Below, piece after piece: positions 1-9,046 of a DNA stretch of 64,000 bases. Position 1 is the first letter of the stretch, and each line of letters starts with the position of its first letter. Under the pieces are notes generated by a model, which saw nothing but the letters and a program-made list of their open reading frames with translations, ran no database searches and was not told the DNA's origin. A program made the position numbers and the translations under genes. Source of the stretch: Bacillota bacterium (lineage in GTDB: Bacteria; Bacillota; Clostridia; Lachnospirales; Lachnospiraceae); assembly GCA_023399055.1 (NCBI GenBank), contig JAEWQV010000005.1, forward strand, positions 1 to 64,000, in the 5' to 3' direction.

Positions 1-20
1 GGATCAAACTCTCATGTTTA
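1..20 (-). rRNA. rrs: 16S ribosomal RNA, 5' end only
   Basis: The reverse complement of the first bases reads GAGAGTTTGATCC, the universal start of bacterial 16S rRNA. The gene runs leftward off the window, so only about 20 nt of its 5' end are present; the exact mature end is estimated from the usual distance to this motif. A promoter about 370 bp upstream on the same strand supports the call. Confidence 0.85.
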
Positions 21-375
21 AGTTTTTGATCCAGTCAGATAAACGTTAGCCAATTTGTAATCCCAAGTCTAAGACTCTGATTACTCAAGCATCCTGTTAT
101 CTTTACTGTTTTTAGGTTGTATCAATACATAACCATGAAATGGTTTACGTATACAATACGGTTCGTGATACATCATCACTGATATATCTTAATGAAAAAT
201 CTATTTGAGCATCCGTTAGGATACTCTTGAATCTCATGTGAAGATTCAAGTTTTTTAGAATTTTCAGGGTTGTTTCACTGTTCAATTATCAAGGTTCAAA
301 ATCTTGAAACCCTTATTTTATGGGGTTTCCAGAAGTTTTTCATTTCGCTTCAGCTACCGGTTGGCCGCGTCAGCA
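21..375 (-). other. rRNA operon leader region
   Basis: This stretch lies between the rrn promoter and the 16S 5' end on the minus strand and has no credible reading frame. Read on the minus strand, positions 297-276 contain CTTGATAATTGAACA, which resembles the boxA-type antitermination or processing sequences found in rRNA leaders and spacers of Firmicutes. That role is inferred. No tRNA is present. Confidence 0.55.
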
Positions 376-381
376 AAAAGA

Positions 382-410
382 AGTATATCACCATCCAAAG
401 ATAAAGTCAA
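382..410 (-). promoter_or_regulatory. rRNA operon promoter (sigma-A type)
   Basis: On the minus strand, -35 TTGACT (410-405) and -10 TATACT (387-382) are separated by exactly 17 bp, a near-consensus vegetative promoter. Transcription would start near 375 and read through the leader into 16S rRNA. A second tandem promoter further upstream was not recognised. Confidence 0.85.
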
Positions 411-469
411 CATCTTTTTTCAACTTTTTTCTTGCCAATTTATGGTTATTCTTTTATGTATGTCATAAT

Positions 470-512
470 ATGAAAATGACCACCTTCTAATCACTTGTAT
501 TAGAAGATGGTC
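470..512 (-). terminator. Terminator downstream of cvpA-like gene
   Basis: Fourteen-base arms, GACCACCTTCTAAT (478-491) and its partner (499-512) with one G-T pair, enclose a 7-nt loop. On the minus strand the stem is followed by ATTTTC, so it probably ends the transcript of the CvpA-like gene just before the rrn promoter. Confidence 0.7.
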
Positions 513-548
513 ACGTTGTATACATGCCTATATTTCTATGTAAAATCT

Positions 549-1244
549 CTAGAATACTATCTTGGTTGCATTCATGATAAACTTAAGAATAAAGTTATTA
601 TTATAGATAAGGCTTAATAACGAATTATCCCCTATCATTTCTAATGCCTTCTGTCCATATTCTGTACTACCGAATACTGTAATGAGGATAAAGAACAACC
701 ATACAACAACTAAGCCATGAAACAATCCGGCAATCAGGCCACCCGTTTTATTTACCTCATTTAGCAGTGGTAACTTGCTTATAATATCTAAGGATAGGCA
801 GATTATCCATAATAAAATAATGATCACAAGAAAGGTAATAGCAAACGCCATCGCATTGATGATTACTCCCGTTATGTAACCTGAGACATACTCTTCAAAA
901 CTATCAATCGCCATAGCTTTATATACTTTTGCGTTGTTATTTTCAATCAAAGCGTCTTTAATAGATTGCGGCAGCATAAGTCCCTCTATTATACTTACCT
1001 CTTCACTTGACCCAGCTTCCTTCTCCGCTAAAGGTAGTATTTTTTCGACCTTTGAGGAGATTGCATCATAAATCTTATCATTCCCCTTCATAAAGTCATT
1101 CACATGCGGACTGATCCAGATTGTTAATACAACTGCAACTACCATGGAGCAAAGCGAAAAAATTGTTTTAATCAACCCCGCTTTCATTCCAATCAATGTG
1201 TTCCCCACTAAAATGGCTACTACTACGATCAATAACCAGTTCAT
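549..1244 (-). CDS. CvpA family membrane protein
   Basis: A hydrophobic protein of 231 residues with membrane segments near the N-terminus (LLIVVVAILVGNTLIGMKAG, then another at about 30-45) and two more around 120-150 and 175-195. This is the layout of the CvpA/colicin V production family, whose exact role in Firmicutes is unsettled and probably concerns the envelope. An upstream in-frame ATG exists at 1256, but GGAGG (1254-1250) sits 5 nt before the ATG at 1244, so that start is preferred. It is followed by a terminator and preceded by a DUF5711-type membrane protein on the same strand. Confidence 0.75.
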   Translation of the reverse strand: MNWLLIVVVAILVGNTLIGMKAGLIKTIFSLCSMVVAVVLTIWISPHVNDFMKGNDKIYDAISSKVEKILPLAEKEAGSSEEVSIIEGLMLPQSIKDALIENNNAKVYKAMAIDSFEEYVSGYITGVIINAMAFAITFLVIIILLWIICLSLDIISKLPLLNEVNKTGGLIAGLFHGLVVVWLFFILITVFGSTEYGQKALEMIGDNSLLSLIYNNNFILKFIMNATKIVF

Positions 1245-1406
1245 TTCATCCTCCATCCCGCCTTATTAAGGCATATTTCTATCATAAATATATTTCAAAA
1301 TACTTTACTTACTAGGTTTAAAAATATGTTTATTCCATCTCTATATACATTAAATTGCAACTTATAACTATGTTAAGTATTTTTAAGCAATTTCATATAA
1401 ATCGCT

Positions 1407-2582
1407 TTATTCCTGCAACTTAATTTCATATATTTTTTCTCCATCGGATAAAAAATAACGATCCAAATGATTAATTGGATAAATCATTTCAATATTTGTC
1501 TCAAAGGTCTTATGAAACTTAAGTTTTCCATTTATTTTTAATATAGAACAGGAAATGTTATCACTCATTACAATTTCATTTTTAGAGAGAAAAATATTTT
1601 CATAGTCTATCTTTAGAACTTGATTCAGTACCTTTTTCCCTTTCAAATCATATAGTACAATACTCTTTGATAGGCCATCCTGTGCTTGTAAAACAAAACC
1701 CACATTTTCTTCATTATGTATAACACTTAAGATTTTTCTATCAAAATCCTCTTCATAAATTACATCTGGATACTCCTCCATAGAATAAAGGCTGAATCCA
1801 TTATCTTTAAATATGCAAACGGTATCATTGTTTAGAAAGGTTACCTTAGGCGCAACTACACCTTCCTCTAACGGATCTCCGCCTACAAGATTATTTTTAT
1901 TATTTTGTCCAACTTCTCCGTAATTATAAAAGGAGATATTATTAATCAGTGTTCCTCCTGTGTAGGTGAGGTAACTCAAAACCATTTTTTCACCATCGTC
2001 TGATATATCCAAATCAAGTGGATAGCCTTCTTTATTTTCACTTGTCAGCTTATCCGCTAGTACAATTCCATCTTTATCATACAAGATAGTTTCATTTCCC
2101 CCATCTGTATTCATTAAAACAGCAACCACACCCTGGGCTGCAACTTTTATTTTGCCAATATCATAAGGTGTTTTTATACTAATTACCTCGCCATCCTTAT
2201 CATATAGATAAAAAATCTTTTTATTCTTATCCGCAATTGCAACATATTCGCCACAGGAATCTGTAATTGGATTACTCATTTCAAAGGAACCATTCCACTG
2301 CAGGCTACCATCTTTGTTAATAGCCACTGCCCCATCCTTACTGTATTTTACAATACTAGAGCCATAAGCCTGATAGCCAACAGCATTCACCGCGGAGGTT
2401 TCAACCGTTTCAATTATTTTATAGTCATTGTATTCCCGATTATATAAGGAATACAGGTAACTTGCTCCGCCTATCACAAAAAATAGAAAGAGACTTATAA
2501 TTACAGCTCTCCTTCTTCTTTTATATCTTTTTTTACGATTCCCATACTCTCTTAGGGCTTGTCTATCATTTTCGCTTGCCAT
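1407..2582 (-). CDS. DUF5711-type single-pass membrane protein
   Basis: A protein of 391 residues with a strongly basic cytoplasmic start (KKRYKRRRR), one membrane helix at about 26-46, and a long extracytoplasmic part of short beta-strand repeats (for example YDKDGEVISI, LYDKDGIVLA, FYNYGEVG) that looks like a beta-propeller. I assign it to the DUF5711 family from this architecture and from its place beside a cvpA-like gene; no biochemical role is known to me. GGGAGC lies just before the ATG. The 160-bp gap to cvpA on the same strand would allow co-transcription. Confidence 0.6.
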   Translation of the reverse strand: MASENDRQALREYGNRKKRYKRRRRAVIISLFLFFVIGGASYLYSLYNREYNDYKIIETVETSAVNAVGYQAYGSSIVKYSKDGAVAINKDGSLQWNGSFEMSNPITDSCGEYVAIADKNKKIFYLYDKDGEVISIKTPYDIGKIKVAAQGVVAVLMNTDGGNETILYDKDGIVLADKLTSENKEGYPLDLDISDDGEKMVLSYLTYTGGTLINNISFYNYGEVGQNNKNNLVGGDPLEEGVVAPKVTFLNNDTVCIFKDNGFSLYSMEEYPDVIYEEDFDRKILSVIHNEENVGFVLQAQDGLSKSIVLYDLKGKKVLNQVLKIDYENIFLSKNEIVMSDNISCSILKINGKLKFHKTFETNIEMIYPINHLDRYFLSDGEKIYEIKLQE

Positions 2583-2770
2583 AGTTTGCTCCCGATCAAG
2601 AAAATGTATTTATATGTAACTGTTCAGAACCAACTAGATATTTTAACAGGTTTTCGAGCTTGGTTATGAATAATTACCTTTATATTAACTATGATTATAC
2701 CTCATATTAATTGGGTTAGCACGCATTTTTTTCCTTTTTCATTTGGGAAAGTGTTAACATGCTTTACAGA

Positions 2771-2820
2771 TTTAAAAAGGTGCCAAAAAAGACAGAACAA
2801 TCCATCCTTTCGGCACCTTT
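2771..2820 (-). terminator. Terminator of the LysM protein gene
   Basis: GGTGCC (2779-2784) pairs with GGCACC (2812-2817), extended by flanking A/T pairs. On the minus strand the stem is followed by TTTTTAAATC. It begins 4 bp after the LysM-protein stop codon. Confidence 0.75.
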
Positions 2821-2823
2821 ATA

Positions 2824-4095
2824 TTATGGTACTATTAGCTTTTGTCCAACGTAGATAAGGTCTTGATCTGTCATATTATTAAGTCTCATAATTTCTTTTA
2901 CCTTTGTATAGGTGTTATATAGCTTAAAGCTGACATCTGCTAAGGTATCTCCAGTCTTAACAACATAATACTTTACTTCTTTTTGAATAGCGGCTGCCTC
3001 TTCTGCCTCGGAATCGTCTGCCGGTGCATCTTCTTGATCCTTAGCTGTATTGTCCTCTACAGGCTTCTCTGAATCTGGAACCTCTTCCTTCTTATCTTCT
3101 TGATCGTCTTTTCCAACTTCCTCACTATCCTCTGTATCATCCTTCCCAGGATTTAAAGGAGAAACTTCACCTGGAACTACCACAACATCCAGACTCTTGT
3201 CTTCTGGCTGTGTATTGTTCGAAGAGGTCTCTGCAACATCCCCATCGTCCGTGAACATGGTTTGGATGTCTTGCATACTATTCGTTAAGTAGTCCATGGT
3301 TTTTTGCATGCTCTTCATCTGATCATAGTTGCTAAGTATTGCCGCTCCAACCACAAGGATGATAACCGCCAGCAAGGTTCCTGCCGCATACATGAGTCGT
3401 GTCAGATTTTTATTATCTTCCTCGGGTTCTTTTTTCTTCTCAAGAATGGTTCGAATATCTTTACTCACTTTATCCTCATAGTCAGCTTCACTACTTTGTT
3501 CTTGACGCTGCTCTATCATATAATTTTGCATTTCTTCGTTTTTCTCATAATAGATATAGTAGCCTTCCTGTTTGCCTAATCTACCACTTTCATAACTAAA
3601 GAAATTTTCCTCCTTTTCCATGTTGTCATAGGTAAGAAGAACCTTGTCCTGACCAGCAAAATTATCAATATGTATTTTTTGAATCTTGTCTTCCTCGTCC
3701 AGTAAATACCCTGGTCCGCCAACAAACCAACCAACTATTTCGGCTTCCACAAAATATTTTTTAATATCTTCGTAGATATTTGTCCATACTTCATTTGAAA
3801 AGGCTATTTCACCGTTTGAATCAATATCTTTAACCTCAACTGCTCCTGAAATGAAAATATTTCTGCAGTTATCCAGTCTGATACATTGTCCTAATAAGAC
3901 TGCTATTTTATAACCAGAATACTCTCCATTTGCTAGCTGTTTGATGTAGCTCATTACATAGTCTTCCACATATATTTTTTTTACTGCATTAGTTTTACCA
4001 ATCTGCCGAATATTTTTCGGCATTTTAAAGGTTCCTTGCACCTTATTCGATCTGCCCAAATCTGCAGTTTCATTGCTGTAAATCGTCTCGATCAT
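2824..4095 (-). CDS. Membrane-anchored LysM protein with an MPN-like N-terminal domain
   Basis: A protein of 423 residues in four parts: an N-terminal globular domain (about 30-165), a membrane helix near 235-258 (AAGTLLAVIILVVGAAIL), a long acidic linker, and a C-terminal LysM domain (VKTGDTLADVSFKLYNT to GQKLIVP) that should bind peptidoglycan. The N-domain follows the MPN/JAB pattern (KKIYVEDYVMSYI, then EIVGWFVGGPGYLLDEEDK), but the place of the JAMM His-x-His holds VGG, so it would not be a metalloprotease. The MPN reading is inference. An ATG at 4116 has no ribosome site; GGAG lies 8-9 nt before the ATG at 4095. Confidence 0.65.
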   Translation of the reverse strand: MIETIYSNETADLGRSNKVQGTFKMPKNIRQIGKTNAVKKIYVEDYVMSYIKQLANGEYSGYKIAVLLGQCIRLDNCRNIFISGAVEVKDIDSNGEIAFSNEVWTNIYEDIKKYFVEAEIVGWFVGGPGYLLDEEDKIQKIHIDNFAGQDKVLLTYDNMEKEENFFSYESGRLGKQEGYYIYYEKNEEMQNYMIEQRQEQSSEADYEDKVSKDIRTILEKKKEPEEDNKNLTRLMYAAGTLLAVIILVVGAAILSNYDQMKSMQKTMDYLTNSMQDIQTMFTDDGDVAETSSNNTQPEDKSLDVVVVPGEVSPLNPGKDDTEDSEEVGKDDQEDKKEEVPDSEKPVEDNTAKDQEDAPADDSEAEEAAAIQKEVKYYVVKTGDTLADVSFKLYNTYTKVKEIMRLNNMTDQDLIYVGQKLIVP

Positions 4096-4477
4096 GCGAC
4101 TCACTCCTATCCCCATATGGTTGTCTGATATAAGTTATAGTCAGTTTAACATAGTAAGGACATGCTTTTTTGTCACTTTAAGTTTCCTATCAATAATAAG
4201 TTTTCCTTTATTTTCAACGGATTTCTTCACTTTTCGGCGATATCTTTCACTTAGGAAGGCTCTTTATATGGAATCTGCTCGAAATAAATATTAACAAACT
4301 CCTTGACTTTTCGAAATTGTTCATTTTCTATGTCTATTCTTTATCATTCTTGGATATACTCAGGAAAAGATAACATGTTTGTAACTATATAAGACTATAT
4401 ATTTATTAGTTACACATGTTCTTGCTATTCATTTGTTTGAATTGACATCTGAATATTCATTTTATCCGGAGGTTATT
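4096..4477. other. Divergent intergenic region
   Basis: This 380-bp AT-rich stretch separates the divergent LysM-protein gene and yyaC and should hold both promoters. A TTGACT at 4303-4308 has only a poor -10 partner, and no convincing forespore-type promoter was found for yyaC. No RNA gene or repeat was seen. Confidence 0.4.
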
Positions 4478-5059
4478 ATGGGCATTTTTTTTAAAAACAG
4501 TAGAATATCTTACTATAATTCAAACGAAGAAAACTCCGCTTACGAATTAGGTTGCACGTTGTCGGATTTAATAAATAATCAAGACCTTATAAATAAAACG
4601 CTTATTTTTTTATGCATTGGGTCGGACAGGGCTACGGGAGACTGTCTTGGACCAATTATAGGATATAAATTATCAAAGCTTAAAAAGCAACAGAATTATC
4701 ATATCTACGGAACTCTACAAGAACCGGTTCATGCAAAAAATCTAAAGGAAACTATCTCAAGGATTTATGAAACTCATGACAACGCATTTATTGTAGCAAT
4801 TGATGCCTCTTTAGGAAAATCCAATCACATCGGATATATAACAATTGGTGAAGGCCCCCTGAAACCAGGTGCCGGAGTTGAAAAAGATCTGCCAGCCGTT
4901 GGTGACATCTTTATAACTGGTATTGTTAATTTCTCCGGAATGTTTGATAATATGCTTCTTCAAACCACCCGCCTTAATGTTGTAATGTCAATGGCTGATC
5001 ATATCTGTTACGCAATTAATTACAGTGTGAATAGAATAAAAACATTGTCACTGCAATAA
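4478..5059 (+). CDS. yyaC: YyaC-type sporulation protein (DUF1256)
   Basis: A protein of 193 residues with the YyaC signature LCIGSDRATGDCLGPIIGYK, followed by VHAKNLKETI and the AIDASLG and GPLKPGAGVEKDLPAVGD blocks. The family is related to the germination protease Gpr, which degrades small acid-soluble spore proteins, and is found in spore formers; its own proteolytic role is less clear. An earlier in-frame ATG at 4433 lacks a ribosome site, while CCGGAGG ends 6-7 nt before the ATG at 4478. It is monocistronic and closed by a bidirectional terminator shared with secF. Confidence 0.85.
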   Translation: MGIFFKNSRISYYNSNEENSAYELGCTLSDLINNQDLINKTLIFLCIGSDRATGDCLGPIIGYKLSKLKKQQNYHIYGTLQEPVHAKNLKETISRIYETHDNAFIVAIDASLGKSNHIGYITIGEGPLKPGAGVEKDLPAVGDIFITGIVNFSGMFDNMLLQTTRLNVVMSMADHICYAINYSVNRIKTLSLQ

Positions 5060-5095
5060 TTCATATTAATTTTCCAATAACAAAGTGTAGGAACG

Positions 5096-5130
5096 AAAAA
5101 AGCTGTCCCAAGTCTGGGACAGCTTTTTTA
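5096..5130. terminator. Bidirectional terminator between yyaC and secF
   Basis: AAAAAAGCTGTCCCA and its exact complement TGGGACAGCTTTTTT form a hairpin with a 4-nt loop. An A-run on one side and a T-run on the other serve the converging yyaC (plus) and secF (minus) transcripts. Confidence 0.9.
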
Positions 5131-5163
5131 ACTACCAAAGAAACATAACGCATTTCTTTTGAA

Positions 5164-6144
5164 TTAGTATCTGTAGTTTGTTTTTATTTTTGCCTTTTCT
5201 GGCTCTTTTTCCTTGAATAGAAGGACATCTCCATTTCTCTTCTTCCACATTACCCAAAGTGGTCCAGCAATACAGATGGTAGAATAACATCCACTGATGG
5301 ATCCTATAGCCATTGGAAGCGCGAAAGCTTGAATGGATTCTATACTATGAGCAAATGCGAGGATGTATACAAGGGTAACACTGATCATAACACAGAAGTT
5401 GGTCATTACCGAACGCATCATGGATTGTGTGATAGACAAGTCACTAATCGTCTCCACAGGGAAGCCAACGTAGGTCTTTGCATTTTCTCTGATACGGTCA
5501 TAAATTACAATGGTATCGTTAATGGAGTAACCCACAATACTTAGGGCAACTGCTACAAACGACTCTCCGATTGGTAATCTAAAGATAACGCAGGTAAAGA
5601 ATACCACCAATACGTCATGCACAAGCGCAACTACTGCCATAGCTCCGGCGGAAAGTCCACCCATTAGGTTAAATCTAATCCATACATATATTAAAACCAA
5701 TACGGTTGCTAAAACAATTGAAATAACACCGTCACGTAAGAATTTATCTCCAAAGAATTTCTCAACCATTTGTGAGTTATAAAGATTTAGATTTGAATCA
5801 GGAAACTCTGCCTTTAAGGTGTCATCAAATTCATGTTGTACACCAGCCTCAAGACCATAATCGCCTGCTATATTAAATACAATCATCTGCTTGCCAGTTG
5901 CAATCTCTGTGGTTAACTGTGTCGTAACTGGTCTGTCCAACATATCGGTAGCAATATCTGCAGCCTTATTTTCATCAATAGTTCCTTCATAAGTATAGGT
6001 TAAAAGTGCTCCCCCTTTGAACTGAATATCCAGTGTTACACCATTAATAAACATCGCAACAACGCCAATTAACATGATAGCAATAGAAATACCAAAAAAG
6101 ATAAAACGTTTCTTATAAAATCCAATTATTTTGTTCTCATTCAT
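5164..6144 (-). CDS. secF: Protein translocase subunit SecF
   Basis: A 326-residue inner-membrane subunit of the SecDF complex, which uses the proton gradient to help pull exported proteins out of SecYEG. One N-terminal helix (about 13-35) precedes an extracytoplasmic domain starting LDIQFKGGALLTYTYEG, the SecF equivalent of the DFxGG block. Five C-terminal helices follow, with VGYSINDTIVIYDRIREN, the highly conserved SecF signature. The start codon overlaps the secD stop by 4 nt, so translation is probably coupled. Confidence 0.95.
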   Translation of the reverse strand: MNENKIIGFYKKRFIFFGISIAIMLIGVVAMFINGVTLDIQFKGGALLTYTYEGTIDENKAADIATDMLDRPVTTQLTTEIATGKQMIVFNIAGDYGLEAGVQHEFDDTLKAEFPDSNLNLYNSQMVEKFFGDKFLRDGVISIVLATVLVLIYVWIRFNLMGGLSAGAMAVVALVHDVLVVFFTCVIFRLPIGESFVAVALSIVGYSINDTIVIYDRIRENAKTYVGFPVETISDLSITQSMMRSVMTNFCVMISVTLVYILAFAHSIESIQAFALPMAIGSISGCYSTICIAGPLWVMWKKRNGDVLLFKEKEPEKAKIKTNYRY

Positions 6145-7400
6145 AGTGTTACCCTCCTTGACAAGCAGGTATAGAATGCCGGTTTATTTAAGAATTTAAA
6201 CGAGCTTAAGGAGAAGATCATCAGACGGGAAGCACCAACACCTGCTACAAAGTTGAATACAATACCTGTAAACAAGGAATAAGCAAAGGATAGTAGGGAA
6301 CCAGTACCAAAAATCATTAAAACAAAAGCTACGATTAAAACTGTAATATTTCCATCAAAGATAGATGCAAATGAGTTAGAGAAACCGGAAGCAATGGCAG
6401 AAGCAACACTCTTACCGGATTTAATTTCTTCACTAATACGTTCGGAAGAAATTACGTTAGCATCCACACCCATACCAATGGATAGAATGATACCCGCGAT
6501 ACCATTTAAGGTCAATGTCATCTGCGGTATCGATAGCGCGAGAATCTGTCCAGCTATCTGCATTGTAAGTGCGATACAAGCAACAAATCCAGGTACTCTA
6601 TAATAGAAAATAAGTAATACACAGATTAAGATATATGCTATAGCACCAGCTTGAAGCATGATATTTAATGCACCTTTACCCAGTGTTGGGCTAATGGTGG
6701 AGTAATTCTTAGATTCCAAAGAGAAAGGAAGTGCACCAGAATTAATCTTATCTGCCAAGTCCTTTGCTTCCTCATAATTCGCCATACCAGTAATTTGCGC
6801 TTCACCAGATGTGATTCGATTATTTACAGTTGGGTCTTGAATCATAGTTTCATCCATATAAATAAGCATAGGCTTATTCAATAATTTTTTCGTAGCCGCA
6901 CTTAATTGCTTGGTTCCTTCTTCATTAAATACCAGAGATACCACATATTGATTATTACTCTTATCTAACACTGGCTTTGCACTAACTACATTAGAACCAT
7001 CAATCATTACATTACCAGCAGAATCCTGGAAGGTTAGCATCGCTGTCTCTCCAAGCTCTGCGATAGCTGTCTCTGGATCAAAGTCTGATTCATCCGCTTT
7101 CCATGGGAAACGAACAATTACATAACCGTTTTCTGCGTCAATTGTTACATCACGATCCATGATATTTTGCTGATCCAGTCGTACCTCAATAATTTCACGG
7201 GCAGCCTCTAACTGCTCCTTTGTTGGATTAATATTTTCGCCTGCCGGTTGAAATGCCGCATCAACTCCGCCTCGAATATCAATACCATAACGCATATCAG
7301 GTGCGCCAAGCAAGTCAAAAGGTTTAAAACCAAATGCTGCTACTAACACCATACATGCGGTAATAAGCAAAACAATAAAGAATGTAATTTTTTTCTTCAT
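6141..7400 (-). CDS. secD: Protein translocase subunit SecD
   Basis: A 419-residue partner of SecF. An N-terminal membrane helix (about 5-24) is followed by YGIDIRGGVDAAF (SecD usually has GLDLRGG), the large extracytoplasmic domain with EVRLDQQNIMDRDVTI, and a membrane domain carrying GIVLS-like GIILSIGMGVDANVISSERI, the SecD TM4 signature. It is shorter than the proteobacterial protein, as is usual in Clostridia. Upstream on the same strand is an unrecognised small membrane protein. Confidence 0.95.
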   Translation of the reverse strand: MKKKITFFIVLLITACMVLVAAFGFKPFDLLGAPDMRYGIDIRGGVDAAFQPAGENINPTKEQLEAAREIIEVRLDQQNIMDRDVTIDAENGYVIVRFPWKADESDFDPETAIAELGETAMLTFQDSAGNVMIDGSNVVSAKPVLDKSNNQYVVSLVFNEEGTKQLSAATKKLLNKPMLIYMDETMIQDPTVNNRITSGEAQITGMANYEEAKDLADKINSGALPFSLESKNYSTISPTLGKGALNIMLQAGAIAYILICVLLIFYYRVPGFVACIALTMQIAGQILALSIPQMTLTLNGIAGIILSIGMGVDANVISSERISEEIKSGKSVASAIASGFSNSFASIFDGNITVLIVAFVLMIFGTGSLLSFAYSLFTGIVFNFVAGVGASRLMIFSLSSFKFLNKPAFYTCLSRRVTL

Positions 7401-7427
7401 ATTTCTATCCTTTCTAATTTGTTTTTA

Positions 7428-7865
7428 CTAAATCTTGTATATCATCCTTTTCGGAGGAGCATGTCCACCAATGAAAGTAGCCATTATTGATATTAAATGT
7501 TTTCTTCTAAGAATAAAATACCCCAAACAATAAGCGAATACTCCATATGTGATTAATGGTAAGAAAATATTAAAAATTTTCACTATTACCGTTTTATAGT
7601 CTCTAAATATTTGCGTTATGGTTAGATTTGCTTCAATGTCACTTAGTATTTCATTTCTTATATAGTTTGTTAAATACTTTATTCTTTCCTTTTGAAAATT
7701 AAGTACCTCTAATTTGATTAGTTGCTCTGATGTAGCTGCAATCACTTTGGTCTTATTGGTATGTATATATTCTTGAGGTATTTCAGTCTGAAGTATGAGA
7801 ACAAGAACAATAAAAATCGGCAGTATACGCTGATATAAATCATATTTTTTACTGACAAATCTCAT
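7428..7865 (-). CDS. Unrecognised small membrane protein upstream of secD
   Basis: A protein of 145 residues that I cannot assign to a family. It has a hydrophobic N-terminus at about 12-30 (ILPIFIVLVLILQT), a polar middle rich in Lys, Asn and Ile, a second hydrophobic stretch around 95-115 (IFLPLITYGVFAYCLGYFIL), and a short basic tail. AGGAG precedes the ATG at 7865 by 7 nt; a GTG two codons earlier sits too close to it. The gene lies 27 bp before secD on the same strand and is probably co-transcribed, but nothing in it ties it to secretion. Confidence 0.55.
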   Translation of the reverse strand: MRFVSKKYDLYQRILPIFIVLVLILQTEIPQEYIHTNKTKVIAATSEQLIKLEVLNFQKERIKYLTNYIRNEILSDIEANLTITQIFRDYKTVIVKIFNIFLPLITYGVFAYCLGYFILRRKHLISIMATFIGGHAPPKRMIYKI

Positions 7866-7976
7866 AATCACACTCCTCTCTGATTCCCCAAATTTTACGC
7901 ACTATATTAAATTATCACATAGCCTTTTATTTGTATATATAAAGATTATATAAAAAATGGAAATCTTCCTTTTATT

Positions 7977-8348
7977 TTACATTATTTTACACCGATTGCA
8001 TAGTCTTCCACTTTTTATTTTTGTACCACACTTCTCACAATTAAACCAAGCATCTGCAGATGCCTCCGAAAACTCCAAACGCTCTTCTCGAACCCATTCC
8101 AGAAGTTTGCTTGGTAAAATATCATTATCCTCTGCAATCTGCGAAATACTTGCATTTGGACGAGCCATTATATAATCTCTGACCTCAAGAAATTTTGACT
8201 CTTCACCTTTGACTACAGGCTTAATCTTGTTACTTTCCTTCGGTTCACTTTTTACTTCAGTTAATGATTTAGAACATTCTTGACATAGCTCTGGACCATA
8301 GATATATTTAAATAGTCTTCGACAGTTTTTGCATACCCTTATTTCCAT
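7977..8348 (-). CDS. YvyF-like flagellar-operon zinc-finger protein (TIGR03826 type)
   Basis: A 123-residue protein with an N-terminal CKNC...CQEC pair, a central helix-turn-helix-like segment (ARPNASISQIAEDNDILPSKLLEWVREERL), and a C-terminal CEKCG...CNRC pair, the arrangement of Bacillus YvyF and the TIGR03826 flagellar operon proteins. These are thought to regulate flagellar genes, but the mechanism is not established. AAAGGAG stands 5 nt before the ATG at 8348, which is therefore chosen over one nine codons upstream. It is not beside flagellar genes here, though motAB are in the same window. Confidence 0.7.
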   Translation of the reverse strand: MEIRVCKNCRRLFKYIYGPELCQECSKSLTEVKSEPKESNKIKPVVKGEESKFLEVRDYIMARPNASISQIAEDNDILPSKLLEWVREERLEFSEASADAWFNCEKCGTKIKSGRLCNRCKIM

Positions 8349-8374
8349 AAAAACTCCTTTATTTTGCAGAACCA

Positions 8375-8557
8375 TTACATCTGTTTTCTTACTATTTTAT
8401 ACTCATCCTTGAATTGAAAATGCGGACAATTCATAGCCGTATTACTTAAAAATCTACCCATATCATCCTCATCAAGGTTAATGAGGCATATATAACAATC
8501 ATACTCATCGTCATATTCGTAGTAATTACAGCTCTCGCAATTTGTTGTCTCTTTCAT
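8375..8557 (-). CDS. Small Cys-rich protein (DUF6472-like)
   Basis: A 60-residue acidic protein with CESC, CYIC and a later Cys (NCPHF), suggesting a small zinc-binding fold; the end DEYKIVRKQM and the DEYDCYICLINLDEDDM block match my memory of the DUF6472 family common in Lachnospiraceae. The function is unknown. The frame extends upstream to an ATG at 8614 (79 residues); I prefer the inner start because the family is about 60 residues long, although its ribosome site (AAAG) is weak. The next gene, yvyF-like, starts 26 bp downstream on the same strand. Confidence 0.65.
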   Translation of the reverse strand: MKETTNCESCNYYEYDDEYDCYICLINLDEDDMGRFLSNTAMNCPHFQFKDEYKIVRKQM

Positions 8558-8614
8558 AATATTCTTTATGGAAACAAAGTGTCTATCTAACCTTGTCCCC
8601 TTTCTTCCCTCCAT

Positions 8615-9046
8615 GTACTAAATCGCTAATTTTCTATCTGTCATAAACTGGCAGAAACACTTTGTGTATGTTTCTTCAGCTATCTCGGGTGGCTTCGTAG
8701 CTAACAAAGCAAAGCTTTGTTCATACTTCACTTTACCTTCACTTGTTAAGTATAGAAATAAATTCGCTAACTATTATTTTATCATAGATGCTATAAATTA
8801 CAAGAAAATAAAGAGGTAAGAAAATATGGATCCATTATCTCAACATTTAAAATAACTATTGATTCACTGTACGAATAATATTTATCTACAGTAATGTCTA
8901 TACATTAATAGGGGATTGCTGCATATAACCAGCGGTTAACTTTTGTGAATGAATCATGATAACAGCTCACTTGTGCTAAAGATTGCACTTTGTTATTCTA
9001 TAATTAACAAAGGCCTTGTTAATAAATGAGTTGGGAGATGTAACAG
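8615..9046. other. Intergenic region, divergent promoters expected
   Basis: No gene, RNA or clear terminator was recognised in this 430-bp stretch. A short palindrome (ACAAAGCAAAGCTTTGT, near 8706-8722) and a TATAAT at 8999-9004 lack a well-spaced -35 partner. It should contain promoters for the divergent small Cys-rich gene and the HTH-TPR gene. Confidence 0.3.

Noticed and set aside
3304..3599. Overlapping plus-strand frames opposite the LysM protein
   Set aside because: Two overlapping frames in different phases, without ribosome sites, mirror the minus-strand gene.
9001..9010. Promoter at TATAAT 8999-9004 for the HTH-TPR gene
   Set aside because: The nearest -35-like hexamers are 10 or 22 bp away, outside the working range.
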